Of a stretch of DNA of 64,000 nucleotides, positions 44,956 through 55,739 are shown in pieces. The position numbers and the translations under genes were made by a program. The first letter of the stretch is position 1, and every line of letters begins with the position of its first letter. The stretch comes from Luscinia megarhynchos (lineage: Eukaryota; Chordata; Aves; Passeriformes; Turdidae): positions 4,404,655-4,468,654 of the forward strand of contig CM067588.1 in the NCBI GenBank assembly GCA_034336665.1. Direction: 5' to 3'. The notes beneath the pieces were generated by a model. That model was not told where the DNA came from, did no database searches, and saw only the letters and a list, made by a program, of their open reading frames with translations.

Positions 44956-46961
44956 GTGCGCTGGGGGCCCCGGAGAAAAACCCCGCGAGCAGCGCGGGAG
45001 CGGAAAGCTGAAATTAAATTAATAGCAAAGTGTGATTGGCAGCATCCCAGTGGTGGTGGGCGCAGGCGGAATTGAATTGCTGTGGTTTGATGAGCTGGAT
45101 TAATTAGGATGTTTAACGGGTGTGTTTGGGGTTTCTGGAGTTTTATAAGGTTGGTTGTTTAGGATGTTTAACAGGTATATTTGGGATTTCTGCGGTCTTA
45201 TGAGGTTGATGAATTGGGATGTTTAACAGGTGTATTTGGGATTTCTGTAGTTTTATAACATTGATTATTCAGGATATTTAACAGGTACATGAGGATTTCT
45301 GCAGTTTTGTAAGGTTGATTAATTAGGATATTTAACAGATGTATTTGGGATTTCTCTAGTTTTATAACATTGATTATTTAGGATATCTAACAGATGTATT
45401 TGGGATTTCTGTAGTTTTATAAGGTTGATGAATAAGGATATTTAACAGGTATGTTCGGGAATCCAGTAGTTTTATAACATTGATTATTTAGGATATTTAA
45501 CAGGTACATGAGGATTTCTGCAGTTTTGTAAGGTTGATTAATTAGGATATTTAACTGGCATATTAGGGATTTCTGCAATTTTGTAAGGTTGATTATTTAG
45601 GATATCTAACAGATGTATTTGGGATTTCTGTAGTTTTATAAGGTTGATGAAGTGGGATATTTAACAGGTGTGTTCGGGATTTCTACCTTTTTATAACGTT
45701 AATTAATTAGGATATTTAACAGATATATTTGGGATTTCTATAGTTTTCTAAGGTAAATGAATTGGGATGTTTAACAGGTATATTTGGGAATTCAGTAGTT
45801 TTATAACATTGATTATTTAGGATATTTAACAGGTACATGGGGATTTCTGCAGTTTTGTAAGGTTGATTAATTAAGATATTTAACTGGCATATTTGGGATT
45901 TCTGCAATTTTGTAAGGTTGATTAATTAGGATATCTAACAGATGTATTTGGGATTTCTGTAGTTTTATAAGGTTGATGAAGTGGGATATTTAACAGGTAT
46001 GTTCGGGATTTCTACCTTTTTATAACGTTAATTAATTAGGATATTTAACAGATATATTTGGGATTTCTATACTTTTCTAAGGTTAATGAATTGGGATATT
46101 TAACAGGTATATTTGGGATTTCAGTAGTTTTATAAGATTGATTATTTAGGATATTTAACAGGTACGGTAGGATTTCTGCAGTTTTGTAAGGTTGATTATT
46201 TAGGGTATTTGACAGGTGTATTTGGATTTCCACATTTTTATAAGGTTAATGAATTGGGATACTTAACAGGTATATTTGGGATTTCTATGGTTTTATAAGG
46301 TTGATTATTTAGGATGTTTAACAGGTGTATTTGGGATTTCTACATGTTTATAAGATAGATTATTTAGGATATTTAACAGGTATGTTTGGATTTCCACATT
46401 TTATAGGGTTAATGAATAGGGATATTTAACAGGTATATTTGGGATTTCTACCGTTTTAGAAGGTTGATTATTTAGGATATTTAACAGGTATATTTGGGAT
46501 TTCTACAGGTTTATAAGGTTAATTATTTAAGATATTCAACAGGTGTATTTGGGATTTCTATAGATTTATAACATCGATTATTTAGGATATTCAACAGATT
46601 TATTTGGGATTTCTACAAGTTTATAAGATTGATTATTTAAGATATTCAACAGGTATGTTTGGATTTCCACATTTTTCTAGGGTTAATGAATAGGGATATT
46701 TAACAGGTATGTTTGGGATTTCTGCAGTTTTATAACATTGATTATTTAGGATATTTAACAGGTGTATTTGGGATTTCTACCGTTTTATAAGGTTGATTAT
46801 TTAGGATATTTAACGGGTACATTTGGATTTCCACATTTTAAAGGGTTTTTAATTCGAGGGTTTTGTACCACCACCGTCACAAGAAAAAACCCCAAGATTT
46901 AGATGGGGAACGAGGGGAATAAACCCCTCTGGCTTTGTCCCTGTCCCCCTCCTCCTCTCAG
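44956..46961 (+). other. OPTC: OPTC intron 4
   Basis: Donor GTGCGC to acceptor CCTCCTCTCAG at 46,961; filled by an AT-rich 55-bp array. Confidence 0.9.
45095..46850. repeat. 55-bp AT-rich minisatellite in OPTC intron 4
   Basis: About 32 copies at 55-bp spacing (for example 46,741 and 46,796) of a unit with GATTATTTAGGATATTTAAC, AGGTATATTTGGGATTTCTA and GTTTTATAAGG. Strongly AT-rich, unlike the surrounding introns. Confidence 0.95.
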
Positions 46962-47164
46962 AGAAGCTGAAGCGCATCGACCTGAGCAGCAACCGCATCT
47001 GGCGGGTGGAGGCGGGCGCGTTGCGGGGGCTGCCCCGCCTGCAGGAGCTGCTGCTGCCCCGCAACCTGCTGCGGGCGCTGCCCGAGCTGCCCCGCAGCCT
47101 GCGGCGCCTGGACGCCAGCGGGAACCGCATCCGCAGCGCCGGGCTGCGCCCCGAGGCCTTCCGC
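46962..47164 (+). CDS. OPTC: OPTC (opticin) coding exon, central LRRs, residues 173-240
   Basis: Completes Glu173 and encodes about three LRRs: KLKRIDLSSNRI, RLQELLLPRNLL and SLRRLDASGNRI, aligning with mammalian opticin KLKRIDLSNN. Very GC-rich with G or C at nearly all third positions and unusually many Arg (about 15 of 68), unlike the AT-rich intron before it. Ends phase 0 at CGC before donor GTGCGT (47,165); joining to the next exon gives FRDLKQLQFL, the same length as human FRAMEKLQFL, confirming the junction. Confidence 0.95.
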
Positions 47165-49155
47165 GTGCGTCCCGCTCCTGCCAGGGGCTGGGGGCGGCTG
47201 GGGGGCGGGGGGTGGGAACGGGGGAGGATGGGTATGGGGGTGGGTTTATGGGGTTCGGGTTTGCGGGGCTCAGGTTTGGGGGGTTCGTCTCTATGGGGTT
47301 CATCTTTAGGGGGATCATTGGTTCATCTCTATTTGGGTTCATCTCTAGGGGGGTTCATCTCTACTGGTTTTGTCTCTATTGGGGTTCATCTTTATTGGGG
47401 TTCGTCTCTAGGGGGGTTCATCTTTATTGGGGTTCATCTCTATGGGGTTTGTCTGTATTCGGGTTCATCTTTAGGGGGTTCACTGGTTCATCTCTATGGG
47501 GTTCATCTCTATTAGGATTCATTTCTGGGGGGTTCATTTCTGTTGGGGTTCATCTCTATTGGGGTTCATCTCTAGGGCGTTTGTCTCTATTTGGGTTCAT
47601 CTTTAGGGGGTTCATTGGTTCATCTCTATGGGGTTCATCTCTACTGAGGTTCATCTCTAGGGGTTCATCTCTATTGGGGTTCATCTTTAGGGGGGCTCAT
47701 TGATTCATCTCTATGGGGTACATCTCTAGGGGGGTTCATCTCTATTGGGGTTCATCTCTATGGGGTTCATCTCTATTGGGGTTCATCTCTACGGGGGTTT
47801 GTCTCTATTTGGGTTCATCTTTAGGGGGTTCATTGGTTCATCTTTGTGGGGTTCATCTCTATTGGGGTTCATCTTTAGGGGGTTCCTTGTTTCACCTCTG
47901 GGGGGCTCATTTCTGTTGGGGTTCATATCTATTGGGGTTCATCTCTAGGGGGTTTGTCTCTATTGGGGTTCATCTCTATTGGGGTTCATCTCTAGGGGGT
48001 TTGCCTCTATTTGGGTTCATCTTTAGGGGGTTCATTGGTTCATCTCTAGTGGGATTCATTTCTGGGGGGTTCATTTCTGTTGGGGTTCATCTCTATTGGG
48101 GTTCGTCTCTAGGGGGTTTGTCTCTATTGGGGTTCATCTTCAGGGGGTTCATTGGTTCATCTCTATTAGGATTCATTTCTGGGGGGTTCATTTCTGTTGG
48201 GGTTCATCTCTATTAAGGTTCATCTCTAGGAGGTTTGTCTCTATTGGGGTTCATCTCTCTTGGGGTTCATCTTTAGGGGGTTCATCTCTAGAGGGTTCAT
48301 TGATTCATCTCTAGGGGGTTGGTCTTTATTTGCATTCATTTTTAGGGGGTTCATCTCTAGGGGGTTTCATCTTTAGGAGGTTCATCTTTAGGGGGTTTCA
48401 TCTCTATTGGGGTTCATTAATTCATCTCTAGGGGGTTCATCTCTATTGGGATTCATCTTTAAGGGATTCATCTCTAGAGGGTTCGTCTCTGGGGGTTTCA
48501 TCTCAATTGGGGTTCACTGGTTCATCTCTAGGGGCTTTGTCTCTATTGGGGTTCTTCTCTCGGGGGTTCATTGGTTCATCTCTACTGGAGTTCATCTTTA
48601 GGAGGTTCATCTTTGGGGGATTCATCTCTAGGGGGTTCATTGGTTCATCTCTTGGGGGTTCATCTCTTTTTGGGTTCATCTTTAGGGGGTTCATCTGTAT
48701 TGAGGTTCGTCTCTCAGGGTGTCACCTCTAGTGGGATTCATCTCTAGGGGGTTCCTTGGTTCATCTCAGGGGGGTTTGTCTCTACTGGGGTTCATCTCTA
48801 GGCATTTCTTCTCTATTGGGGTTCATCTCTATTTGGATTCATCTCTATTTGGATTCATCTCTATTGGGGTTCATTTCTGGGGGGTTCATTAATTCATCCC
48901 TAGGGGGTTCATCTCTATCGAGGTTCATCTCTCGGGGTTTCGTCTCTATTTGTGTTCATCTTTAGGACGTTCATCTTTAGAGAGTTCATCTTTATTGGGA
49001 TTCATTGGCTCATCCCTCGGGGGTCATCTCTATCGGGGCTCATCTCTCGGGGATTCATCTCTAAGGGGGCTCTTCTCTAGGTCGTTCATCTTTAAGGGAT
49101 TCCTTTTTATTGGGGTTCATCTCTATCGGGGTTCACCTCTGTGCTCTCCCTGCAG
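47165..49155 (+). other. OPTC: OPTC intron 5
   Basis: Donor GTGCGT to acceptor CTCTCCCTGCAG at 49,155; nearly all of it is one array. Confidence 0.9.
47280..49140. repeat. 16-17 bp minisatellite GGGGTTCATCTCTATT in OPTC intron 5
   Basis: About 110 units of GGGGTTCATCTCTATT and GGGGGTTCATCTCTAG with occasional CATTGGTTCATC inserts that recur every few units. The array stops about 15 bases before the exon 6 acceptor AG. Confidence 0.95.
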
Positions 49156-49251
49156 GACCTGAAGCAGCTGCAGTTCCTGCATCTCTCCGATAACCAGCTG
49201 GATTTCATCCCTGTGCCCCTTCCCGAGAGCCTGCGCTCGCTGCACCTCCAG
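49156..49251 (+). CDS. OPTC: OPTC (opticin) coding exon, residues 241-272
   Basis: Exactly 96 nt (32 codons, phase 0 to phase 0) between acceptor CTCCCTGCAG and donor GTGGGA. Encodes one and a half LRRs (LQFLHLSDNQL, then SLRSLHLQ), matching mammalian LQFLYLSDNLL and SLRSVHLQ. A single LRR-sized symmetrical exon, so skipping it would remove about one repeat without shifting the frame. Confidence 0.95.
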
Positions 49252-49727
49252 GTGGGATGGAGCCTGGCAGAGCCCTCCTCCCCCTCCTCCTCCTCCTCTT
49301 CCTTGTCCTTGTCCTTGTCCTTGTCCTGGTTCTGATCCTGGTCTTTGTCCTTTTCCTTTTCCTTTTCCTTTTAATTTTCCTTTTCCTTTTCCTTTTCCTT
49401 TTCCTTTTCATTTTCCTTTTCCTTTCCCTTTCCCTTTCCTTTTCCCTTTCCCTTTTCCCTTTTCCTTTTCCTTTTCCTTTTCCTTTTCCTTTCCCTTTCC
49501 CTTTCCCTTTCCCTTTTCCTTTCCCTTTCCCTTTCCCTTTCCCTTTCCCTTTCCCTTTCCCTTTCCCTTTCCCTTTCCCTTTCCCTTTCCCTTTCCCCTT
49601 TCCCTTTCCCTTTCCCTTTCCCCTTTCCCTTTCCCCTTTCCCTTTCCCTTTCCCCTTTCCCTTTCCCTGGTCCTCCTCTGCCTGTCCCTCCCACTCTGAC
49701 TCGGTTCCACCCTTCCCATCCCTCCAG
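49252..49727 (+). other. OPTC: OPTC intron 6
   Basis: 476-bp intron from GTGGGA to CCCATCCCTCCAG, almost entirely pyrimidine on the plus strand. Confidence 0.9.
49275..49678. repeat. Polypyrimidine tract (TTTCCC / TTTTCC)n in OPTC intron 6
   Basis: About 400 bp of CCT triplets, CTTGTC hexamers, then TTTTCC and TTTCCC hexamers with very few purines. A long homopurine-homopyrimidine mirror-like tract of this kind can form triplex (H-DNA). Confidence 0.95.
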
Positions 49728-49898
49728 AACAACAACATCCGCACGATGCACGAGGACACGTTCTGTGACAGTCAGGACCAGGGCCAGATCCGCCGGGCGC
49801 TGGAGGACATCCGCCTGGACGGGAACCCCATCAACCTCAGCCTCTTCCCCAACGCCTTCTTCTGCCTGCCCCGCCTGCCCACCGGCCGCTTCTCCTGA
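49728..49898 (+). CDS. OPTC: OPTC (opticin) last coding exon, residues 273-328
   Basis: Encodes the C-terminal cap: NNNIRTMHEDTFC, Cys285 and Cys318 for the ear-repeat disulphide, the signature LEDIRLDGNPINLSLFP with an N-glycosylation sequon (N308, NLS), and the ending FFCLPRLPTGRFS before TGA at 49,896-49,898; human opticin ends CLPRLPIGRFT. Summed over six coding exons the CDS is 987 nt, 328 residues, against about 332 in human, so the protein is full length. All splice phases agree (0, 1, 1, 0, 0). Confidence 0.97.
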   Translation, partial: NNNIRTMHEDTFCDSQDQGQIRRALEDIRLDGNPINLSLFPNAFFCLPRLPTGRFS

Positions 49899-50110
49899 GC
49901 CCCCGAGCTGGGGATGCAGGGAAATGTTCCCAGATCCCATCCCAGACCTGCTGCATCCTGGAAAACGTGCCTAAAGTGGAGAAAAATGTGGTTAAATGTG
50001 GTTAAAGTGGAGATATTTCACCCCCAGTGTGGGCTCGGTGCTGGAGCAAACACAGCAGGGAGGAATGAAATAAAAATAAAATAAAGATTTTTTTTTTTAA
50101 TGCATTCAAA
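49899..50110 (+). other. OPTC: OPTC 3' UTR with clustered poly(A) signals
   Basis: Short UTR with three overlapping AATAAA words at 50,069-50,074, 50,075-50,080 and 50,080-50,085, followed by a T-run. The exact cleavage site is inferred. Confidence 0.75.
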
Positions 50111-50264
50111 GTCTTGTTTGTGAGAGGGAGAGCCTCACCCAGCCAAGCCCAGCCCAGCCCAGCTGCTTTGCTGGAATTTGCAAAGATGGGATTTCCCTGT
50201 GTCCCATTTCTGGGACTTGTCCTGGCTCAGGGTGGGATCTCCAGCACCCCCGGGTGAGAGGGAA
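50111..50264. other. Spacer downstream of OPTC
   Basis: Unique sequence with a few copies of CAGCC; no gene seen. Confidence 0.4.
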
Positions 50265-51620
50265 TCCATGGATTTGGGATGGTCTCCATGGATTTGGGAT
50301 GGTCTCCATGGATTTGGGATGGTATCCATGGATTTGGGATGGTGTCCCTGGATTTGGGATGGTATCCATGGGTTTGGGAGGGTCTCCATGGATTTGGGAT
50401 GGTCTCCATGGATTTGGGATGGTATCCATGGATGGTATTCATGGGTTTGGGACAGTATTCATGGATTTGGGATGGTATCACTGGATTTGGGATGGAATCC
50501 ATGGTTTTTGGAGGATATCCATGGATTTGGGACAGTATCCATGGGCTTGGGATAGTATCCATGTTTTTGGGATGGTATCTGTGAATTTGGGATGGTATCA
50601 CTGCATTTGGGATGGTATCCCTGGATTTGGGATGGTCTCTGTGGATTTGGGATGGAATCCCTGGATTTGGGATGGTATCCCTGGATTTGGGATGGTATCC
50701 ATGCATTTGGGACGGTATCCATGCATTTGGGATGGCATCCATGCATTCGGACAGTATCCCTGCATTTAGAATGGCATCCCTGGGTTTAGGACGTTATCCC
50801 TGGATTTGGGATGGAATCCCTGGATTTGGGATGGTCTCTGTGGATTTGGGATGGTATCCATGCATTTGGGACGGTATCCATGGGTTTGGGATGGTCTCTG
50901 TGGATTTGGGATGGAATCCCTGGATTTGGGATGGTATCCATGCATTTGGGACGGTATCCATGCATTTGGGATGGCATCCATGCATTTGGGATGGCATCCA
51001 TGGATTTGGGATGGTATCTGTGAATTTGGGATGGTATCCATGGATTTGGGAGGATATCCATGGATTTGGGACAGTATCCATGAATTTAGGGTGGTATCCA
51101 TGCATTTGGGATGGTATCCCTGGATTTGGGATGGTATCCATGGGTTTGGGATGGTCTCCATGCATTTGGGATGGCATCCATGCATCTGGGATGGTCTCCA
51201 TGCATTTGGGATGGTATCACTGGATTTGGGATAGTCTCCATGGATTTAGGGTGGTATCCATGCATTTGGGATGGTATCCATGCATTTGGGATGGTATCCA
51301 TGCATTTGGGATGGTATCACTGGATTTGGGATGGTATCCATGCATTTGGGATGGTATCCATGCATTTGGGATGGTATCCATGCATTTGGGATGGTATCAC
51401 TGGATTTGGGATGGTATCCATGCATTTGGGATGGTATCCATGCATTTGGGATGGTATCCATGCATTTGGGACGGTATCCATGCATCTGGGATGGCATCCA
51501 TGCATTCGGGCAGTACCCCTGCATTTAGAACGGCATCCCTGGGTTTAGGACGCTATCCCTGGATTTGGGATGGAATCCCTGGATTTGGGATGGAATCCCT
51601 GGATTTGGGATGCAGAGAGA
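50265..51620. repeat. 20-bp minisatellite ATGGTATCCATGCATTTGGG
   Basis: About 68 copies with near-perfect 20-bp spacing. Left units read CCATGGATTTGGGATGGTAT; many right units carry the palindrome ATGCAT. Blocks of several units recur (the segment near 50,750-50,810 resembles 51,510-51,570). Confidence 0.95.
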
Positions 51621-53285
51621 CCCGTAGGTCTGGAGTCCCGGGCCCGCCCAGGACCCGCAGGAGGGTCCCGGGGCCGAGCTGAGATCCCGGGACCCTCCCG
51701 GCTCCGGCAGCCCGAGCCCCCGGCGCTGCGGGGCATTCTGATGCCATCACTCATCCCTTGTATTTTTATCGCCGTGTAACGAACACCGCGAGGGGATGAC
51801 ACATCCCCGGGGAATCCAGAGCCCCGAGCTGGAAGCACGGAGCTCAGCCCACATCCCCAGAGCCCGGGGGGGAGCTGACGGCGGCTGCAGAAAATCTGGG
51901 AAGAGGATCCAGCTCCTCATCCCTGGAGACCTGGGGCTCGTGGACACCTCCCCTCGCCCCTTTTCTGTCCAAAACCCAGCTCGGGTGCGGGTTGTTGACC
52001 CAAAATCCTTGGGAAATGGGAGTTTGGAGTTGTTTTATCTCGAATTCCAGGATTTGTCGTCGCTGCTGTCGTGTCAGCCTTGAGACAGCTCTGCCCACGG
52101 ATCCGCTGTCCCCGCATCCTCCTCCATCCCATCCACCCTTCCAACACCTTCCCACCAGCCTTCATCCCGCTGATCCCACGGGACGGAGCCTCCAAACCCA
52201 AATCCAGCCCCAGCTCTGCCTCTCCAGAGCTCTGGAAAATGTGGGAACCCCCCAGCCCAGCAGCGGGGCACCCCAAAGCCACCAAGGCAAGAGAACGCCC
52301 CTAAATCTCAACTCTGCTGCAGCAAATCCCCCTCAGAGCGACTCATTTCTGTTGGAAAAATTGGGATTTCTGCCAATCCAGGATGGAATTGGTCGGATTT
52401 TCCCGACCGGGTCCTTCGCGTTTGTCCCGCTAGAGGGCAAAGGCAGAGTGTGGGGAATGCCGGCCCTTCCCTCCGCTCCTGGGAGTTTGGGAATGCCCCG
52501 GGATCGGGAACAGCCCGGGAATTATCGGGGAAAGGGCTCGGAGGAGCGGCAGGACCCTGGGCTGAGGCAGGAGGGTGAGGGCAGGGCAGGGATGGCGCCA
52601 GGACTGACAGAAATCCCAAATTTCCGAGAGCTCTGGGGGCGCTCTGTTGGGGCAGAGTTGGGGTTCAGGGCTGGTGCCTGCCCTGAGCGGCTTTGGGGTC
52701 GCTGCCACCGGGGAGGAGGGACCACGACGGGGCAGGAGGGACCCTGGAGGGGTTTTTTGGGGGGGGCTGTTTTTGGGGGCCCGGTTATTGATTATTGGGG
52801 CAGTTATTGATGTGTCCTCGCTGGGAAGGGCCGCCCCTCCTGGGGACTGTCCCCAGCGCTCCTGGAGCAGCGGGACCCTGTCCCGGAGCAGCCGGGGGGG
52901 GGCACAGAGCCCCCCCGCATCCCTGTGCTCCCCTCCGTCCCTCCTCCCTGGCCCGGGGAGCATTTCCATGCGGAGCTCCTGGCTCTGCCTCCCTCCTCCC
53001 CGCTCGCTGAGCCGCTCAAGGTCACCTTCCCTCGGATTGTCACGGATTGATCGCCCGGCTCTGCCAGCGCAGCCGAGCCCCCGCCAGCGCCGATCCTGCA
53101 GCTCTCGGCTGCTCCAGATGGGCCCATCCCCCTCCCCCTCCTCCTCCTCCTTTTCTTCCTCCTCCTCCTCTTCTTCCTCCTCCTCCTCCTCCTCCTCCAT
53201 CCCGCCCTCCCCGCTCCGCTCCCAGCCCAGACACCAACACACAGACCGGGAATTCGCCAAATTTTTCGAGCCCTGGAGAGGGGGA
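51621..53285. other. Mostly unique non-coding sequence
   Basis: No exon recognised. A CpG-enriched stretch at about 52,960-53,110 is followed by a CCT/CTT triplet run at 53,130-53,200. This could be promoter-like for a downstream gene (ATP2B4 in mammals), but no supporting exon was found. Confidence 0.35.
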
Positions 53286-54535
53286 CCTGTGTGACACCCT
53301 GGGGATTCTGTGTGACACCCCTGGGGGACAGTGTGTGACACCCTGGGAGATTCTGTGTGACACCCCTGGGGACTCTGTGTGACACCCTGGGGGCTTTATG
53401 TGACACCCTGGGGGATTCTGTGTGACACCCCTGGGGACAGTGTGTGACACCCCTGGGGATTCTGTGTGACACCCTGGGGACTCTGTGTGACACCCTGGGG
53501 GATTCCGTGTGACACCCCTGGGGACAGTGTGTGACACCCCTGGGGGATTCTGTGTGACACCCTGGGGGATTCTGTGTGACATCCCTGGGGACCCCGTGCG
53601 TGACACCCCTGGGGGACTCTGTGTGACACCCCTGGGGACTCTGTGTGACACCCCTGGGGACTCTGTGTGACACCCTGGGGACCGTGTGTGACACCCCCTG
53701 GGGACTCTGTGTGACACCCCTGGGGATTCTGTGTGACACCCCTGGGGGACTCTGTGTGACACCCTGGGGACCGTGCGTGACACCCCTGGGGACAGTGTGT
53801 GACACCCTGGGGACTCTGTGTGACACCCCTGGGGACCGTGTGTGACACCCTGGGGACTCTGTGTGACACCCTGGGGATTCTGTGTGACACCCTGGGGACT
53901 CTGTGTGACACCCTGGGGACTCTGTGACACCCTGGGGGACCGTGTGTGACACCCCTGGGGACAGTGTGTGACACCCTGGGGACTCTGTGTGACACCCTGG
54001 GGGATTCTGTGTGACACCCCTGGGGACAGTGTGTGACACCCCTGGGGATTCTGTGTGACACCCTGGGGGACTCTGTGTGACACCCTGGGGGATTCCGTGC
54101 TTGGGGACTGTGTGACACCCCTGGGGACAGTGTGTGACACCCCTGGGGGATTCTGTGTGACACCCTGGGGATTCTGTGTGACATCCCCTGGGGGACTCGT
54201 GTGACACCCCTGGGGGACTCTGTGTGACACCCTGGGGGACTCTGTGTGACACCCCTGGGGGACTCTGTGTGACACCCTGGGGACCGTGTGTGACACCCCT
54301 GGGGACTCTGTGTGACACCCCTGGGGATTCTGTGTGACACCCTGGGGGACTCTGTGTGACACCCTGGGGGACCGTCGTGACACCCCTGGGGACAGTGTGT
54401 GACACCCTGGGGACTCTGTGTGACACCCCTGGGGACCGTGTGTGACACCCTGGGGGGACTCTGTGTGACACCCCTGGGGACTCTGTGTGACACCCTGGGG
54501 ACTCTGTGTGACACCCTGGGGACTCTGTGTGTGTC
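53286..54535. repeat. 21-22 bp minisatellite CTGTGTGACACCCCTGGGGA
   Basis: About 57 copies of CTGTGTGACACCCCTGGGGA followed by CT, TT or CC; length varies by one C or G, shifting the frame often. Both strands are largely stop-free. Confidence 0.95.
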
Positions 54536-55739
54536 CAGGAGTTCCCTCCATCCTCTCCTGCCCAATCTCCCACATTCCCAATTCTCTCTCCCTGCTCCTC
54601 ACCCAAATTTCCTCCCCCTTTCCCCCTCCAGGAGCAGCCGGCTGTCCTTTGCCCACCGCGTGGGGACAGAGCCATCCCCCGGTGTCCCTTTGTCCCAGGG
54701 CTGTGAACAGCGAGGGACGATGGAATTTTCATCCTCCTGGAGCCTGGAAAACCTGGGAAGATCCCCCAGAATGACCAAAACCTCATTTTCCTGCCTCAAT
54801 CCCAATGGGCTCCTTTGGGGTCGTTGCTGAGGTCATTAATTCCCTCTGGGAATTAACAGATTATTCTGATTATTAAGGGTGCTGCTCCAATTCCAGACTT
54901 TTCCCCTTTTTTTTTTCCAGAATATCCCAGGGCTGGGATTGATTAGGTGGGAGCTGGGGATGAAAGGGCCGCCCATGAATTATCCCTGAGGTGCCGACAG
55001 CTCTGAGGTCCCTCCAGGAAACTCAACAATGGGAATGAGAACGGGGTGGGGGGAGCAGCCTGAGCTTTCCTTCTCCCCATTTTCCCCTTCACCGCTGGAA
55101 AAACAAAAACAAAACCAAAATAAATAAAAAAGAAAAAAAAAAGGAAAAAAAAAAGAAAAAAGGAGGAGGGAAAAACTCAGCAAAACGCAGCAAACACATT
55201 CCTTGGTTTTTGTTTTTTTCCACATTCTCCCTCCCACTCGAATTGTGTAAAAATAATCCCTAGAAATTCAGATTTCTCCACCTCAGCCCCCTCCCTGCAG
55301 CACTCCCAAGGGATTGGGGGTTCCTGCAGCATCCCGGGGCTTTCCTGGGTTTCTGTGGGATCGGGATCCCGCGCCCCGAGCGGCTCCAGGCCGGGGGATG
55401 TGACCTCCGCTTCTATTTTCAGCCGGGACGCGTTAGGTGCTGTCAGCAGGAGCCGCCTGGGAAAGCTCGGGAGGGAAGCGCGAATTCCCGGGAAGGGAGC
55501 CCGGGATGAACCGGGGCTGGGTTGGGGTTCAGGGGGCTGGGTGGGGGGAGGATGCCCAGCAGCGGGAGGGGGTGGCAGCGTCACCTCCTTGAGGGGTGAC
55601 AAGGTGACTCCCAAAAATTTGGGATGTTCTCCCACGCTGCTGTGGTCCCAACACAAAGAATCCTGGATCGTGGAACAGGGAAAATTCTCTCCAGCCCCAT
55701 TCCCTGGGAGAGAATTTCCGATTCTGGACATGGAGAAAT
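54536..55739. other. Unique non-coding sequence with A-rich tract
   Basis: No exon recognised. An A-rich low-complexity run lies at 55,095-55,165. Confidence 0.4.

Noticed and set aside
53040..54786. SHRVPRGVTQSP-type frames of over 500 residues
   Set aside because: 21-22 bp array on the minus strand; variable C/G run lengths shift frame repeatedly.
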